Shown here: positions 1 through 8,486 of the stretch, one piece after another
How positions within the stretch are numbered: the first letter of the stretch is position 1
Layout: each line of letters starts with the position of its first letter
Notes under the pieces: model-generated
Seen by the model: only the letters and a program-made list of their open reading frames with translations
The model's database searches: none
Told to the model about the DNA's origin: nothing
Assembly (NCBI GenBank): GCA_002027195.1
Contig: MWJO01000029.1
Span: 1 to 64,000 of the forward strand
DNA length: 64,000 nt
DNA from: Streptomyces sp. GKU 895
GTDB taxonomy: Bacteria; Actinomycetota; Actinomycetes; Streptomycetales; Streptomycetaceae
Reading direction: 5' to 3'
Position numbers and translations under genes: made by a program

Positions 1-2
1 CC

Positions 3-651
3 TCAGGCGCCGCGCAGCGCGCCCTCCACGCAGCCGGCACCCCGCCCTCGCCCACGCCCCGCTTCCGCCTCGGCCTCGGCTCCGCCAGCACGCCGCCAGC
101 GCTCCCGCGCCGTGCCACGGCGCCGAGCGCACGTGCCACCGGGCAGTCGCTCGATCTCGGCCGCTCCGCGTAGGGCAGGCCGAGCAGCTGGGTGAGACGA
201 AGGCCTCACGGCGTTCGACGGGCAGCGCGGCGAGCAGGTCGAGCAGGGCCACGCCCTCGTCGAAGCCGGGCAGACCGCGTGGCTGGGCGAGTTCGGCGGC
301 CAGGTGCCAGTCCGGTACGTCGGAGAGGCGGGGCCGGGCGGCGGCGTAGCGGTAACCGTCGATCACGGCGCGACGGGCGATGGACAGCAGCCAGGCACGG
401 GCCGAGGAACGCCCCTCGAACCGGTGCAGGCTGCCGAGCGCACGCAGGAACGTGTCCTGCGCGAGGTCGTCCACGGCCTGGGGATCGGCGCACAGATGGG
501 CGACGTAGCGCAGGACGTCGCGGTGCAGGGCGCGAACGAAGTGCTCGACGGCGACGGCGTCACCGCCACGGGCGGCCAGCGCCCAGGCGGTCGTGGACTC
601 GTCCGGGGCTCGCGATTCCTCGCGCCAAACGGGCGGGGCAGGAGTGATCAC
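3..651 (-). pseudogene. ECF-type RNA polymerase sigma factor, frameshifted
   Basis: The first 152 residues read cleanly from a GTG at 651, which has AAGGA six bases upstream. Residues 36-100 match sigma region 2, with DDLAQDTFLRA at 61-71 and the RAWLLSIARR stretch at 86-94. Region 4 (ALPVERREAFV, then TQLLGLPYAE, then AAEIERLP) is split over several frames. Bases appear to be missing near 219, 168 and 135, so no single reading frame reaches a normal end. The tail shown (stop at 3) is low-complexity and may not be the true C-terminus. Such proteins direct core polymerase to a small regulon, often under an anti-sigma factor; no anti-sigma gene is visible inside the window. The damage may be sequencing error, because many other genes here have the same kind of lesion, or real decay. 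Confidence 0.72.
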
Positions 652-1548
652 CTGATGTCCTTCTCGGTCATCGGGAATTCCGGGGGTGCCGAGGATTCCG
701 GGAGTCCGGGGACTCCGGGGACTCCGGGGATCCCGGGGACTCCGGGGGTCCGGGGGCTGGGACTCCGGAGGCTCGGACTCTGAGGCCGCCAGGGCTCCGT
801 GGGGTCCCGGGGCTCCGACGACACCAGGACTCCAGGGCTTCGGGGGGCTCCAGGGGTTTCCGGGCTCCGGGACTCCGGAAACACCAGGGCTCCGGGGGCT
901 CCAGGGCTCCGTAGACCCCAGGCAGGGCTCCAGAGCTTCGGGGGCTCCAGGGCTCCGGTGGCTCCAGGGCTCCGGGGACGCTGGCACTCCGAGGGCTACC
1001 AGGCCTCAGGGGACCCCAGAGCCTCCAGATCCCCAGCTCCCAGCCCTTCGGGACCCCGAGCGCTCCCAGGGATGCCAGAGCCTCGGGGACTCCGAGGGCT
1101 CAGGGGACCCAGAACCTCCAGATCCCCAGCCCCCAGCCCTCAGGCCTTCAGGACTCCGGAGACGCCAGGGACACGGAGGCGCCGGGGCCTCCGACGGCTC
1201 CTCGGGGCCTCCGGAACTCCGGAACTCCGAGGGCTCGGTGCTTCGGGCCCCCAGCCCTCCACGCCTCCAGACCTCCACGCCTCCAGGCCCCCAGGCCTCC
1301 ACGCCTCCGGGGCTCCAGACCTCCGGACCTCGGTCTTCCAGGCATCCGGAGCCCCGGAGGTTCCAGGGCTTCCACGGCCCCCGGGGATTCCAAGGCTTAA
1401 CGGAATTCCGCGGGGTTCCGGACCTGCCGACGGTGCGTTGGCGCGCCGGCGGTGGCGGTCCGGGGTTGCGGGGAGTGGCCGTACGGCGCCGGAGCGGTCG
1501 TACGGCTGACGCCCGAGGCGCGCATGGGCGGCCTCGGGTCAGTGGCTG
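652..1548. repeat. Gene-free G-rich degenerate repeat field
   Basis: About 660-1390 is built from imperfect copies of a nine-base unit close to GGGACTCCG, drifting to GGGCTCCAG and CCTCCACG forms. A higher-order copy is visible: a segment near 1010-1049 recurs near 1103-1142 with few changes. Because the unit is nine bases long, long open frames appear on both strands with glycine at every third residue, collagen-like. Their codon use (AGA, AGG, CCA, GCT, one TTA) is unlike the neighbouring genes, and no frame has a convincing start. I therefore read it as non-coding. From 1400 to 1548 I see only ordinary intergenic sequence between the membrane-protein gene and the repeats. Confidence 0.75.
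708..756 (+). promoter_or_regulatory. Potential G-quadruplex tract upstream of the sigma factor gene
   Basis: Six runs of four or five G lie at 708-711, 717-720, 726-729, 735-738, 744-748 and 752-756, separated by three to six bases. This satisfies the usual four-tract rule for an intramolecular G-quadruplex on the plus strand. The plus strand is the template strand for the sigma factor gene, whose start lies 57 bases away, so the tract falls in its leader or promoter. Whether it folds or matters in the cell is inference. Confidence 0.5.
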
Positions 1549-2282
1549 TCAGGCGACAGCGGTCCCCGCCGGAGGCCCCCGGGTGGTGATCGCATGGCTG
1601 AGAAGGAGGAGCCGCGGCGCCCGCTCGGAGCGGCGCCGGGGCCGGCCGGTGCGCGGCCGGTGGGCCGGCGTGGGAAGGGCGAGCAGCAGCCGCAGCGGCG
1701 CCGCGAGCCATCCGGCGACGGCCCGCAGCAGCCGGAAGGCGGCCCGTTCCCCGTACGCCAGCCACATACCGCACAGCAGCGCGGCCAGCAGGTGGGCGGC
1801 CAGCATGCCGAGCGAGGAGGAACCGGCGCCGGTGTGGCCTGCGCCCATGTGCGCCAGATCCATGAGATCCATGGAATCCATGGGCATCGAGCCAATGTGC
1901 GCGGAGCCCATGTGCATCGGGCCCATATGCCCAGCGCTCATATGCAGAGCGCCCATGTCCATGGCGCCCATGTCCATGGCGCCCATGTCGCCGGCGCCCG
2001 CCACGCCCGTCATGCCCGGCTCCGCCGCCCTCGGCTGCGCCAGCGAGAACCCCTCATGGAGTGCCGTCTGGGCGGCGACGGCGAGCCCGACCACCGTCGG
2101 CAGCCCGCGTTCCCGCCCCGCCAGGCCCCAGGCCGCGGCCCCGGTGAGGAGCGTGCCGCAGGCCAGGGCCCAGGCGGGCACGTGCGGCCGGACATCAGGA
2201 CGTGGCCCAGGGCGGCGAGCAGCACGCAGACGGCCGCGAACACCGCGGCCCGTACTGTGCGCGTTCCCCACCCTGACGTCAT
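1549..2282 (-). CDS. Met/His-rich integral membrane protein, possible metal handling; frameshift near 2181
   Basis: The chosen ATG at 2282 has GGGAGGA nine bases upstream. The N-terminus (MTSGWGTRTV, then a hydrophobic stretch AAVFAAVCVLLAALGHVL) is in one frame and the rest in another. Restoring one base near 2181 joins them into a protein of about 244 residues. Three or four membrane segments flank a loop in which Met, His and Asp recur in a GAMDMG/HMGPMHMG pattern over some 55 residues. Such loops bind Cu(I) or Ag(I) in copper-handling proteins, but that role is inference. The C-terminal tail is Arg/Pro-rich. I do not recognise the family. It lies between an ECF sigma factor gene and the furA-katG peroxide operon. 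Confidence 0.65.
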
Positions 2283-2370
2283 GGCGTCACATCCTCCCAT
2301 CCCACCCCGACGCTCCGCAGCGGCCCCAAGGGTTTTCCTGCGCTCAAGGTGCGCGACATCAAACTGGGAG

Positions 2371-2400
2371 GATTCCTTTTCTTGAACTATTCGTGTTTAC
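2371..2400 (+). promoter_or_regulatory. A+T-rich promoter/operator region of furA-katG
   Basis: This 30-base stretch is strikingly A+T-rich for the window and ends about 18 bases before the furA ATG. It contains TTGAACTATTCGTGTTTAC. In S. coelicolor and S. reticuli the homologous furA/furS genes repress their own operon through an A+T-rich site overlapping the promoter. Assigning the same function here rests on that family knowledge and on position. Confidence 0.5.
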
Positions 2401-2418
2401 GGGGGTAGGTTGTCCTGC

Positions 2419-2856
2419 ATGACTGCACCCCAGCCCCCGACTCCCGCCGATGAGCTGCGCGGTGCCGGCCTGCGGGTGACGGCCGCCCGGGTCGCCCTGC
2501 TGGAGACCGTCCGCGCCGGGGACCACCTCGGCGTCGAGATGATCGCCGAGGGGGTGCGCGACCGGGTCGGCCACATATCGCTTCAGGCCGTGTACGACGC
2601 GCTCCACGCGCTGACCACGGCCGGGCTCGTCCGCCGTATCGAGCCGCCGGGCAGCCCGGCCCGGTTCGAGGGTCGTGTCGGCGACAACCACCACCACCTG
2701 GTGTGCCGTTCGTGCGGTGTCGTCGTCGACGTCGACTGCGCGGTCGGTCACGCCCCCTGTCTCACCGCGCAGGACGACCGCGGCTTCACGGTCGACGAGG
2801 CCGAGGTCATCTACTGGGGCCTGTGCCCCGCCTGTTCGTCCACGAGCAGTTCCTGA
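2419..2856 (+). CDS. furA: Fur-family peroxide/redox repressor (FurA/FurS type)
   Basis: 145 residues, typical for the family. An N-terminal winged helix (about 10-80) precedes the metal-binding dimerisation domain. HHHLVCRSCG (91-100) and CPAC (136-139) supply the four cysteines of the structural zinc site (96, 99, 136, 139). The gene sits 85 bases before katG on the same strand, the arrangement known as furA-catC in S. coelicolor and furS-cpeB in S. reticuli. There the repressor releases the operon under peroxide or thiol oxidation. I chose the ATG at 2419; a TTG at 2410 in the same frame would add three residues. An ordinary iron-responsive Fur is less likely given the katG linkage. Confidence 0.9.
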   Translation: MTAPQPPTPADELRGAGLRVTAARVALLETVRAGDHLGVEMIAEGVRDRVGHISLQAVYDALHALTTAGLVRRIEPPGSPARFEGRVGDNHHHLVCRSCGVVVDVDCAVGHAPCLTAQDDRGFTVDEAEVIYWGLCPACSSTSSS

Positions 2857-2941
2857 GGACCACCAGCAGTACCGAGCACCGAGCACCACCACCAGCAGTT
2901 CCTTGGCTCCAACGATCCGCCCCGTCCGGAAGGATTCCCCC

Positions 2942-5133
2942 ATGTCTGAGAGCAACGCCGCCCCCGAGGGCAAGTGCCCCGTGGCGCACGACCGCGCCCT
3001 GCACCCCACCCAGGGCGGTGGCAACCGCCAGTGGTGGCCGGAGCGGCTCAACCTGAAGATCCTTGCCAAGAACCCCGCCGTGGCGAACCCGCTCGGTGAG
3101 GAGTTCGACTACGCGGCGGCGTTCCAGTCCCTGGACCTCGCGGCCGTGAAGCAGGACATCGCCGAGGTCCTGACGGACTCCAAGGACTGGTGGCCGGCCG
3201 ACTTCGGGCACTACGGCCCGTTCATGATCCGCATGGCCTGGCACAGCGCGGGCACCTACCGCATCAGCGACGGCCGCGGCGGCGCCGGCGCGGCCAGCAG
3301 CGCTTCGCCCCGCTGAACAGCTGGCCGGACAACGGCAACCTGGACAAGGCCCGCCGGCTGCTGTGGCCGGTGAAGAAGAAGTACGGCCAGAGCCTGTCCT
3401 GGGCCGACCTGATGATCCTCGCCGGCAACGTGGCGCTGGAGTCCATGGGCTTCGAGACCTTCGGCTTCGGCGGCGGCCGCGAGGACGTCTGGGAGTCCGA
3501 GGAGGACGTGTACTGGGGTCCCGAGAAGGTATGGCTGGACGACCAGCGCTACACCGGCGACCGTGAGCTGGAGAGCCCGCTCGGCGCGGTCCAGATGGGT
3601 CTGATCTACGTCAACCCCGAGGGCCCCAACGGCAACCCGGACCCGGTCGCCGCGGCCCGCGACATCCGTGAGACCTTCCGCCGGATGGCGATGAACGACG
3701 AGGAGACCGTCGCCCTCATCGCCGGTGGCCACACCTTCGGCAAGACCCACGGCGCCGGCCCGGCCGACAACGTCGGCGCCGACCCCGAGGCCGCCCCGAT
3801 CGAGGCCCAGGGCCTCGGCTGGAAGAGCACCTACGGCACCGGCAAGGGCGGCGACGCGATCACGTCCGGCCTGGAGGTCACCTGGACCGCCACGCCGACC
3901 CAGTGGAGCAACGGGTTCTTCAAGAACCTCTTCGAGTACGAGTACGAGCTGACGACCAGCCCGGCCGGCGCCCACCAGTGGGTCGCCAAGAACGCCGAGG
4001 CGATCATCCCCGACGCCCACGACGCGTCGAAGAAGAAGCTCCCGACGATGCTCACCACCGACCTGTCGCTGCGCTTCGACCCGGTCTACGAGCAGATCTC
4101 GCGCCGCTTCTACGAGAACCCGGACCAGTTCGCGGACGCCTTCGCCCGCGCCTGGTACAAGCTGACCCACCGTGACATGGGCCCGAAGTCGCTGTACCTC
4201 GGCCCGGAGGTCCCGGAGGAGACCCTGCTGTGGCAGGACCCGCTGCCGGAGGCCGAGGGCGAGCCCATCGACGCCGCCGATGTCGCGGAGCTCAAGGCCA
4301 AGCTGCTCGACTCGGGTCTGTCGGTCTCGCAGCTGGTGTCCACCGCGTGGGCGTCGGCCTCGACGTACCGCAACAGCGACAAGCGCGGCGGCGCCAATGG
4401 TGCCCGTATCCGCCTCCAGCCGCAGGCCGGCTGGGAGGTCAACGAGCCCGACCAGCTGGCCCAGGTGCTGCGTGTCCTGGAGGGCATCCAGGCCGGGTTC
4501 AACACCGGTGCCAAGAAGGTCTCGATCGCCGACCTGATCGTCCTCGGCGGTGCCGCCGCCGTCGAGAAGGCCGCCAAGGACGCCGGGTTCGACATCGAGG
4601 TGCCGTTCGCCCCGGGTCGTGTGGACGCCACGGAGGAGCACACGGACGCGGAGTCCTTCGCCGCGCTCGAGCCCACCGCCGACGGCTTCCGCAACTACCT
4701 CGGCAAGGGCAACCGCCTCCCGGCCGAGTACCTGCTGCTCGACAAGGCGAACCTGCTGGGCCTGAGCGCCCCCGAGCTGACCGTCCTCGTCGGCGGTCTG
4801 CGCGTCCTGGGCGCCAACTACCAGAACACCGCGCACGGCGTCTTCACGAAGACCCCGGGCAAGCTGACGAACGACTTCTTCGCCAACCTGCTCGACCTGG
4901 GCCAGACCTGGACCGCCGTGTCGGAGGACCAGACGGTCTTCGAGTCCCGCGACGACGCCACCGGCGAGGTCCGGTGGACCGGTACCCGTGCCGACCTGGT
5001 CTTCGGCTCGAACTCCGAGCTGCGGGCGCTGGCCGAGGTGTACGCGAGCGACGACGCCAAGGAGAAGTTCGTGAAGGACTTCGTGGCGGCGTGGGTCAAG
5101 GTCTCCAACGCGGACCGCTTCGACCTGGTCTGA
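2942..5133 (+). CDS. katG: Catalase-peroxidase KatG, frameshift near 3291
   Basis: Bifunctional haem enzyme that removes hydrogen peroxide by catalase and peroxidase chemistry in the cytoplasm. The distal haem pocket MIRMAWHSAGTYR carries the Trp-His pair that forms part of the Met-Tyr-Trp adduct. The proximal haem-ligand motif VALIAGGHTFGKTHG follows in the second part. One C seems to be missing after GGCGCCGGCG near 3291; restoring it gives AGAGQQRFAPLNSW and a protein of about 730 residues, the usual length with both tandem peroxidase domains. As written, translation stops just after the shift. It is probably cotranscribed with furA. A strong hairpin follows the stop codon. Confidence 0.92.
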
Positions 5134-5149
5134 TCGCTTGATCGACTGA

Positions 5150-5179
5150 TGTGGGGCGGCCCGTACGGGTCGCCCCACA
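5150..5179. terminator. Hairpin terminator between katG and the dehydrogenase gene
   Basis: TGTGGGGCG (5150-5158) pairs perfectly with CGCCCCACA (5171-5179) around a 12-base loop. It lies between the convergent katG and hydroxyacid dehydrogenase genes and can serve both. There is no long U-tract, as is common in Streptomyces. Confidence 0.75.
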
Positions 5180-5194
5180 CGCATGCCCGGGTCG

Positions 5195-6153
5195 CTAGTT
5201 CAGCGTGCGCACGGGGCTGCCGTCGAGGTAGGCGGCGATGTCCTCCACCGCTTCCCGATAGTACGTGCGGTAGTTGTGCTCGGTGACGTAGCCGAGGTGG
5301 GGTGTGGCCAGCACGTTCGGGAGGTTGCGCAGGGGGTCGTCGGCGGGCAGCGGCTCGGTGTCGAAGACGTCGAGGCCGGCACGGCGATCCAGCCCTCGCG
5401 CAGCGCCCGCAGCAGGGCGGCCCGGTCGACGATCGCCGCGCGGGAGGTGTTGACCAGGAAGGCGTGCGGGCGCATGGCGCGCAGTTCCGGCTCACCGAGC
5501 AGGCCGCGGGTGCGGTCGGACAGCACGAGGTGGACGGAGACGAAGTCGCTGCGCCGCAGCAAGTCCTGCTTGCTGTCCGCCAGTTGGACCCCTTCCTCGG
5601 CCGCCCGCTCGGCGGTGAGGTGCTGGCTCCATGCCACCACCTCCATTCCGAAGGCGGTGGCCACCCCGGCGACCCGGCTGCCGATCTTGCCGAGCCCGAG
5701 CAGGCCGAGGGTGCGGCCGTGCAGGTCCTGCCCGACGGTGGACTGCCACGGCCCGCCCTCCCGCAGGGCGCGGCTCTCGGTGGTGACGTGCCGGGCGAGG
5801 CCGAGCAGGAGCGCCCAGGTGAGTTCGACGGGCGGGGTCGAGCTGCTCGCCGTGCCGCAGACGGTGACGCCCTGGGCCGTGGCCGCGGCGAGGTCGATGG
5901 AGGCGTTGCGCATCCCGGTGGTCACCAGCAGCCGCAACCGGGGCAGCCGGCTCAGCAGGTCGGCGTCGAACGGGGTGCGCTCCCGCATGGCCACGACGAT
6001 CTCGCAGTCGGCGAGCTCGGAGACCAACTTGTCGCGGTCGGCGATGTGTTCACGGAACGCCCGCACCTCGACCCTGCCGTCGAGGGCGCTCCAGTCGGCC
6101 AGGGTCAGGGCGGCACCCTGGTAGTCGTCCAGCACAGCGCAGTAAACGGTCAT
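5195..6153 (-). CDS. D-isomer-specific 2-hydroxyacid dehydrogenase, frameshift near 5382
   Basis: NAD(P)-dependent oxidoreductase of the D-2-hydroxyacid family (lactate, glycerate and phosphoglycerate dehydrogenase relatives). It starts MTVYCAVLDDYQ. The nucleotide-binding motif GLLGLGKIGSRVAG lies in the middle, followed by VNTSRAAIVDR, where the family's catalytic Arg region lies. A G is missing near 5382: GWIAV should read GWIAGAGLDVFD. With it restored, the C-terminus runs through DDPLR and a YLDGSPVRTLN end to the TAG at 5195. The restored length is about 319 residues, normal for the family. The exact substrate cannot be told from sequence. No strong ribosome site precedes the start. Confidence 0.82.
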
Positions 6154-6233
6154 ACGGCCATTCTGCCGCTCCGTGATCACCGGCCATCCGCCCCACACCC
6201 CGTCACTCCGGCCCACGCCCTGCCGGGTGCGCC

Positions 6234-6983
6234 TCAGCGGTGCTCGGGATTCTCCGCCCCCGGCCGGCACCCGGCGTCCCACTGCGACCGCTGGTTGCCG
6301 TACGCGGGGACGCCCCCGGCGCGCTTCAGCAGCGCGGCGAGGTGCATGAGGTTCCAGGTCATGAACGAGGTGTTGCGGTTGGTGAAGTCGTTCTCCGGGC
6401 CGCCCGACCCGGCGTCGAGGTACGACGGTCCAGGCCCCGCCGGGCCGATCCAGCCGGCGTCGGCCTGCGGCGGGATCGTGTAGCCGAGGTGCTGGAGGCT
6501 GTAGAGGACGTTCATCGCGCAGTGCTTGACGCCGTCCTCGTTGCCGGTGATGAGACAGCCGCCGACGCGGCCGTAATAGGCGTACTGCCCTTGCGAGTTG
6601 AGCAGTGACGAGCAGGCGTAGAGCCGCTCGATCACCTTCTTCGTCACCGAGCTGTTGTCACCCAGCCAGATGGGCCCGGCGATGACCAGGATGTCCGCGG
6701 CCATCACCCGTTCGTACAGCGCGGGCCACTCGTCGACGGCGAAGCCGTGCTCGGTCATGTCCGGATAGACGCCGGGCGCGATGTCGTGGTCGACGGCACG
6801 GATCTCGGACGTGGTGACCCCGCGCGACATCATGATCTCCGCGCTCTTGTCGATGAGCCCCTGGGTGTGGCTGAGCTGCGGGGACGGCTTGAGGGTGCAG
6901 TTGATGTACAGGGCTGTCAGGTCGTCGAAGCGGTACGAGGCGTCGCCAGAGGTCGCGGCTCCGGCTGTGGGTTCGTCTGTCAT
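6234..6983 (-). CDS. Flavodoxin-fold NAD(P)H/FMN reductase family protein
   Basis: 249 residues. The strand-turn ALYINCTLKPSPQLSHT followed by a helix is the phosphate-binding start of the flavodoxin/FMN-reductase fold. DILVIAGPIWLGDNSS is the second flavin-contact loop of NADPH-dependent FMN reductases. A C-terminal stretch with WNLMHLAALLKRAGGVP resembles flavodoxin-like proteins annotated as oxidoreductases in actinobacteria. It probably binds FMN in the cytoplasm. The electron acceptor is unknown. It begins about 100 bases from the methyltransferase gene on the same strand but has no visible functional link to it. Confidence 0.72.
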   Translation of the reverse strand: MTDEPTAGAATSGDASYRFDDLTALYINCTLKPSPQLSHTQGLIDKSAEIMMSRGVTTSEIRAVDHDIAPGVYPDMTEHGFAVDEWPALYERVMAADILVIAGPIWLGDNSSVTKKVIERLYACSSLLNSQGQYAYYGRVGGCLITGNEDGVKHCAMNVLYSLQHLGYTIPPQADAGWIGPAGPGPSYLDAGSGGPENDFTNRNTSFMTWNLMHLAALLKRAGGVPAYGNQRSQWDAGCRPGAENPEHR

Positions 6984-7085
6984 GCGGGCAGCGTCTCGCG
7001 TAGCTCCCGTTTTGTCCCGGTCCGGCGCGCAACCGCAGCCCCCCGGTACACGGCCGGCGGCCCTCGCCCGGGCGAGCGCCCTCGG

Positions 7086-8413
7086 TCAGGCGCCCTTGGT
7101 CACCGGCTCCAGAATCGCCACGCACTCCACGTGATGCGTCATCGGGAACAGATCGAACACCCGAAGCGTCCGCACCCGGTACCCCCCGTCCCGGAAGTAC
7201 CCCAGATCCCGGGCCAGTGCCGCCGGATCGCAGGCGACGTACGCGATCCGTCGTGCCCCCAGCCCCGCCAGATGCTCCACCGTCTTCCGCCCCGCGCCCG
7301 CGCGGGGCGGTCCAGGACGATGAGGTCGACCTCGGTGATCCCGGTGCGCGGCAGGACCGACTCCACCTTGCCCTGCTCGATGCGGACCCGGTCGAAGTCG
7401 GCGAGGTTGTGCCGGGCGTCCTCGACGGCCCGCTTGCCGGACTCGATGCCGAGGACCGCGCCCTTGTCGCCGAGCCGGTCGGCGAGCGCGCCCGCGAACA
7501 GGCCGACGCCGCAGTACAGGTCCAGCGCCATCTCGCCCTTGCGCGGCAGGAGCCCCTGCATGACCGCCTTGACCAGGGTGTCGGCCGCCATCGGGTGGAC
7601 CTGCCAGAAGCCGCCGCTGCCCACGCGGTGCGTCCGCCCGTCGGCCCGCTCGCGCACGAAGGCACGGCCGTGGACGCGGTGGATGCCGCCGTCCTTCTCG
7701 TCGACGCGCATGACGGACACGGGCTTGTCGAGTTCGACGAGGGGGAGGCGGGCGCCCGGGCGGGGCTCCAGGATGACCATGCGGTCCTGCGAACCCGTCG
7801 CCGCGATCGCGTCCACCGACGCCATCCCGGACCAGTCCCGCGCCTCGATGCCCAGCTCGCTGACGCCGGGCGCCGCGATCATGCAGTGGTCGATCGGCTC
7901 GACCTCGTGCGAGCGGTGGCGGCGCAGGCCCGCGCGGCCGTCCGGCGTCACCGCGTACTGCACACGCGTCCGCCACGCGGGCACCTCACCGGCCGGCAGC
8001 TTGTCGCCCTCGGCCGGCATCACCGTGCCGTCCCAGCCGGCCTCCTCGGGCGTGAGCCCGGCGAGCCGCTGCAACTGCTCGGCGACGACCTCGCCCTTCA
8101 GCCTGCGCTGCGCACCCGGTTTGGCGTGCTGCCAGTCACAGCCACCGCAGCGGCCGGGACCGGCGAAGGGGCAGGGCGCCTCGATGCGGTCCTTGGACGC
8201 GTCGAGGATCTCCACGGCGTCCGCGCGCAGGAACCGCGCCCCTTCCTCGCCCTCGGTCACCCGCGCGACGACCCGCTCGCCGGGCAGCGCGTGCCGGACG
8301 AACAGGACCTGTCCCTCCGCCGTGCGCGCGATGCAGTGGCCGCCGTGGGCGACGGGGCCGACCTCGACCTCGTACGCCTCTCCCACCAGCGATTTCTTCG
8401 GTTCAGCCTGCAT
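7086..8413 (-). CDS. Class I SAM-dependent RNA (uracil-5-)-methyltransferase, frameshift near 7310
   Basis: TrmA/RlmD/RumA-type enzyme that methylates C5 of a uridine in rRNA or tRNA. An N-terminal TRAM-like OB domain (GEAYEVEVGPVAHGGHCIAR) is followed by a cysteine set typical of the [4Fe-4S] cluster (CPFAGPGRCGGCDWQH). The SAM site reads DLYCGVGLFAG and the catalytic nucleophile lies in YVACDPAALARD. One C/G is missing near 7310: the written LDRPARARG should be LDPPRAGAGRKTV. The corrected length is about 442 residues, as expected. Start is an ATG at 8413 with GGAG upstream. Which RNA position it modifies cannot be decided from sequence. Confidence 0.87.
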
Positions 8414-8486
8414 GGTGGGGTGACTCCAGAGAAGAGAGGGAAACGAGAGAGGACAAGGAAACGAGCCGAGACAACAGCCCACCAGT

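Noticed and set aside
660..1390. CRISPR array
   Set aside because: Units are nine bases, degenerate and without unique spacers, and no cas genes are present.
686..2422. A 578-codon plus-strand open frame with collagen-like Gly-X-Y residues
   Set aside because: It runs through the repeat field and then antisense to the Met-rich membrane protein gene, has unusual codon use, and lacks a ribosome site. Repeats of nine bases naturally leave long open frames.
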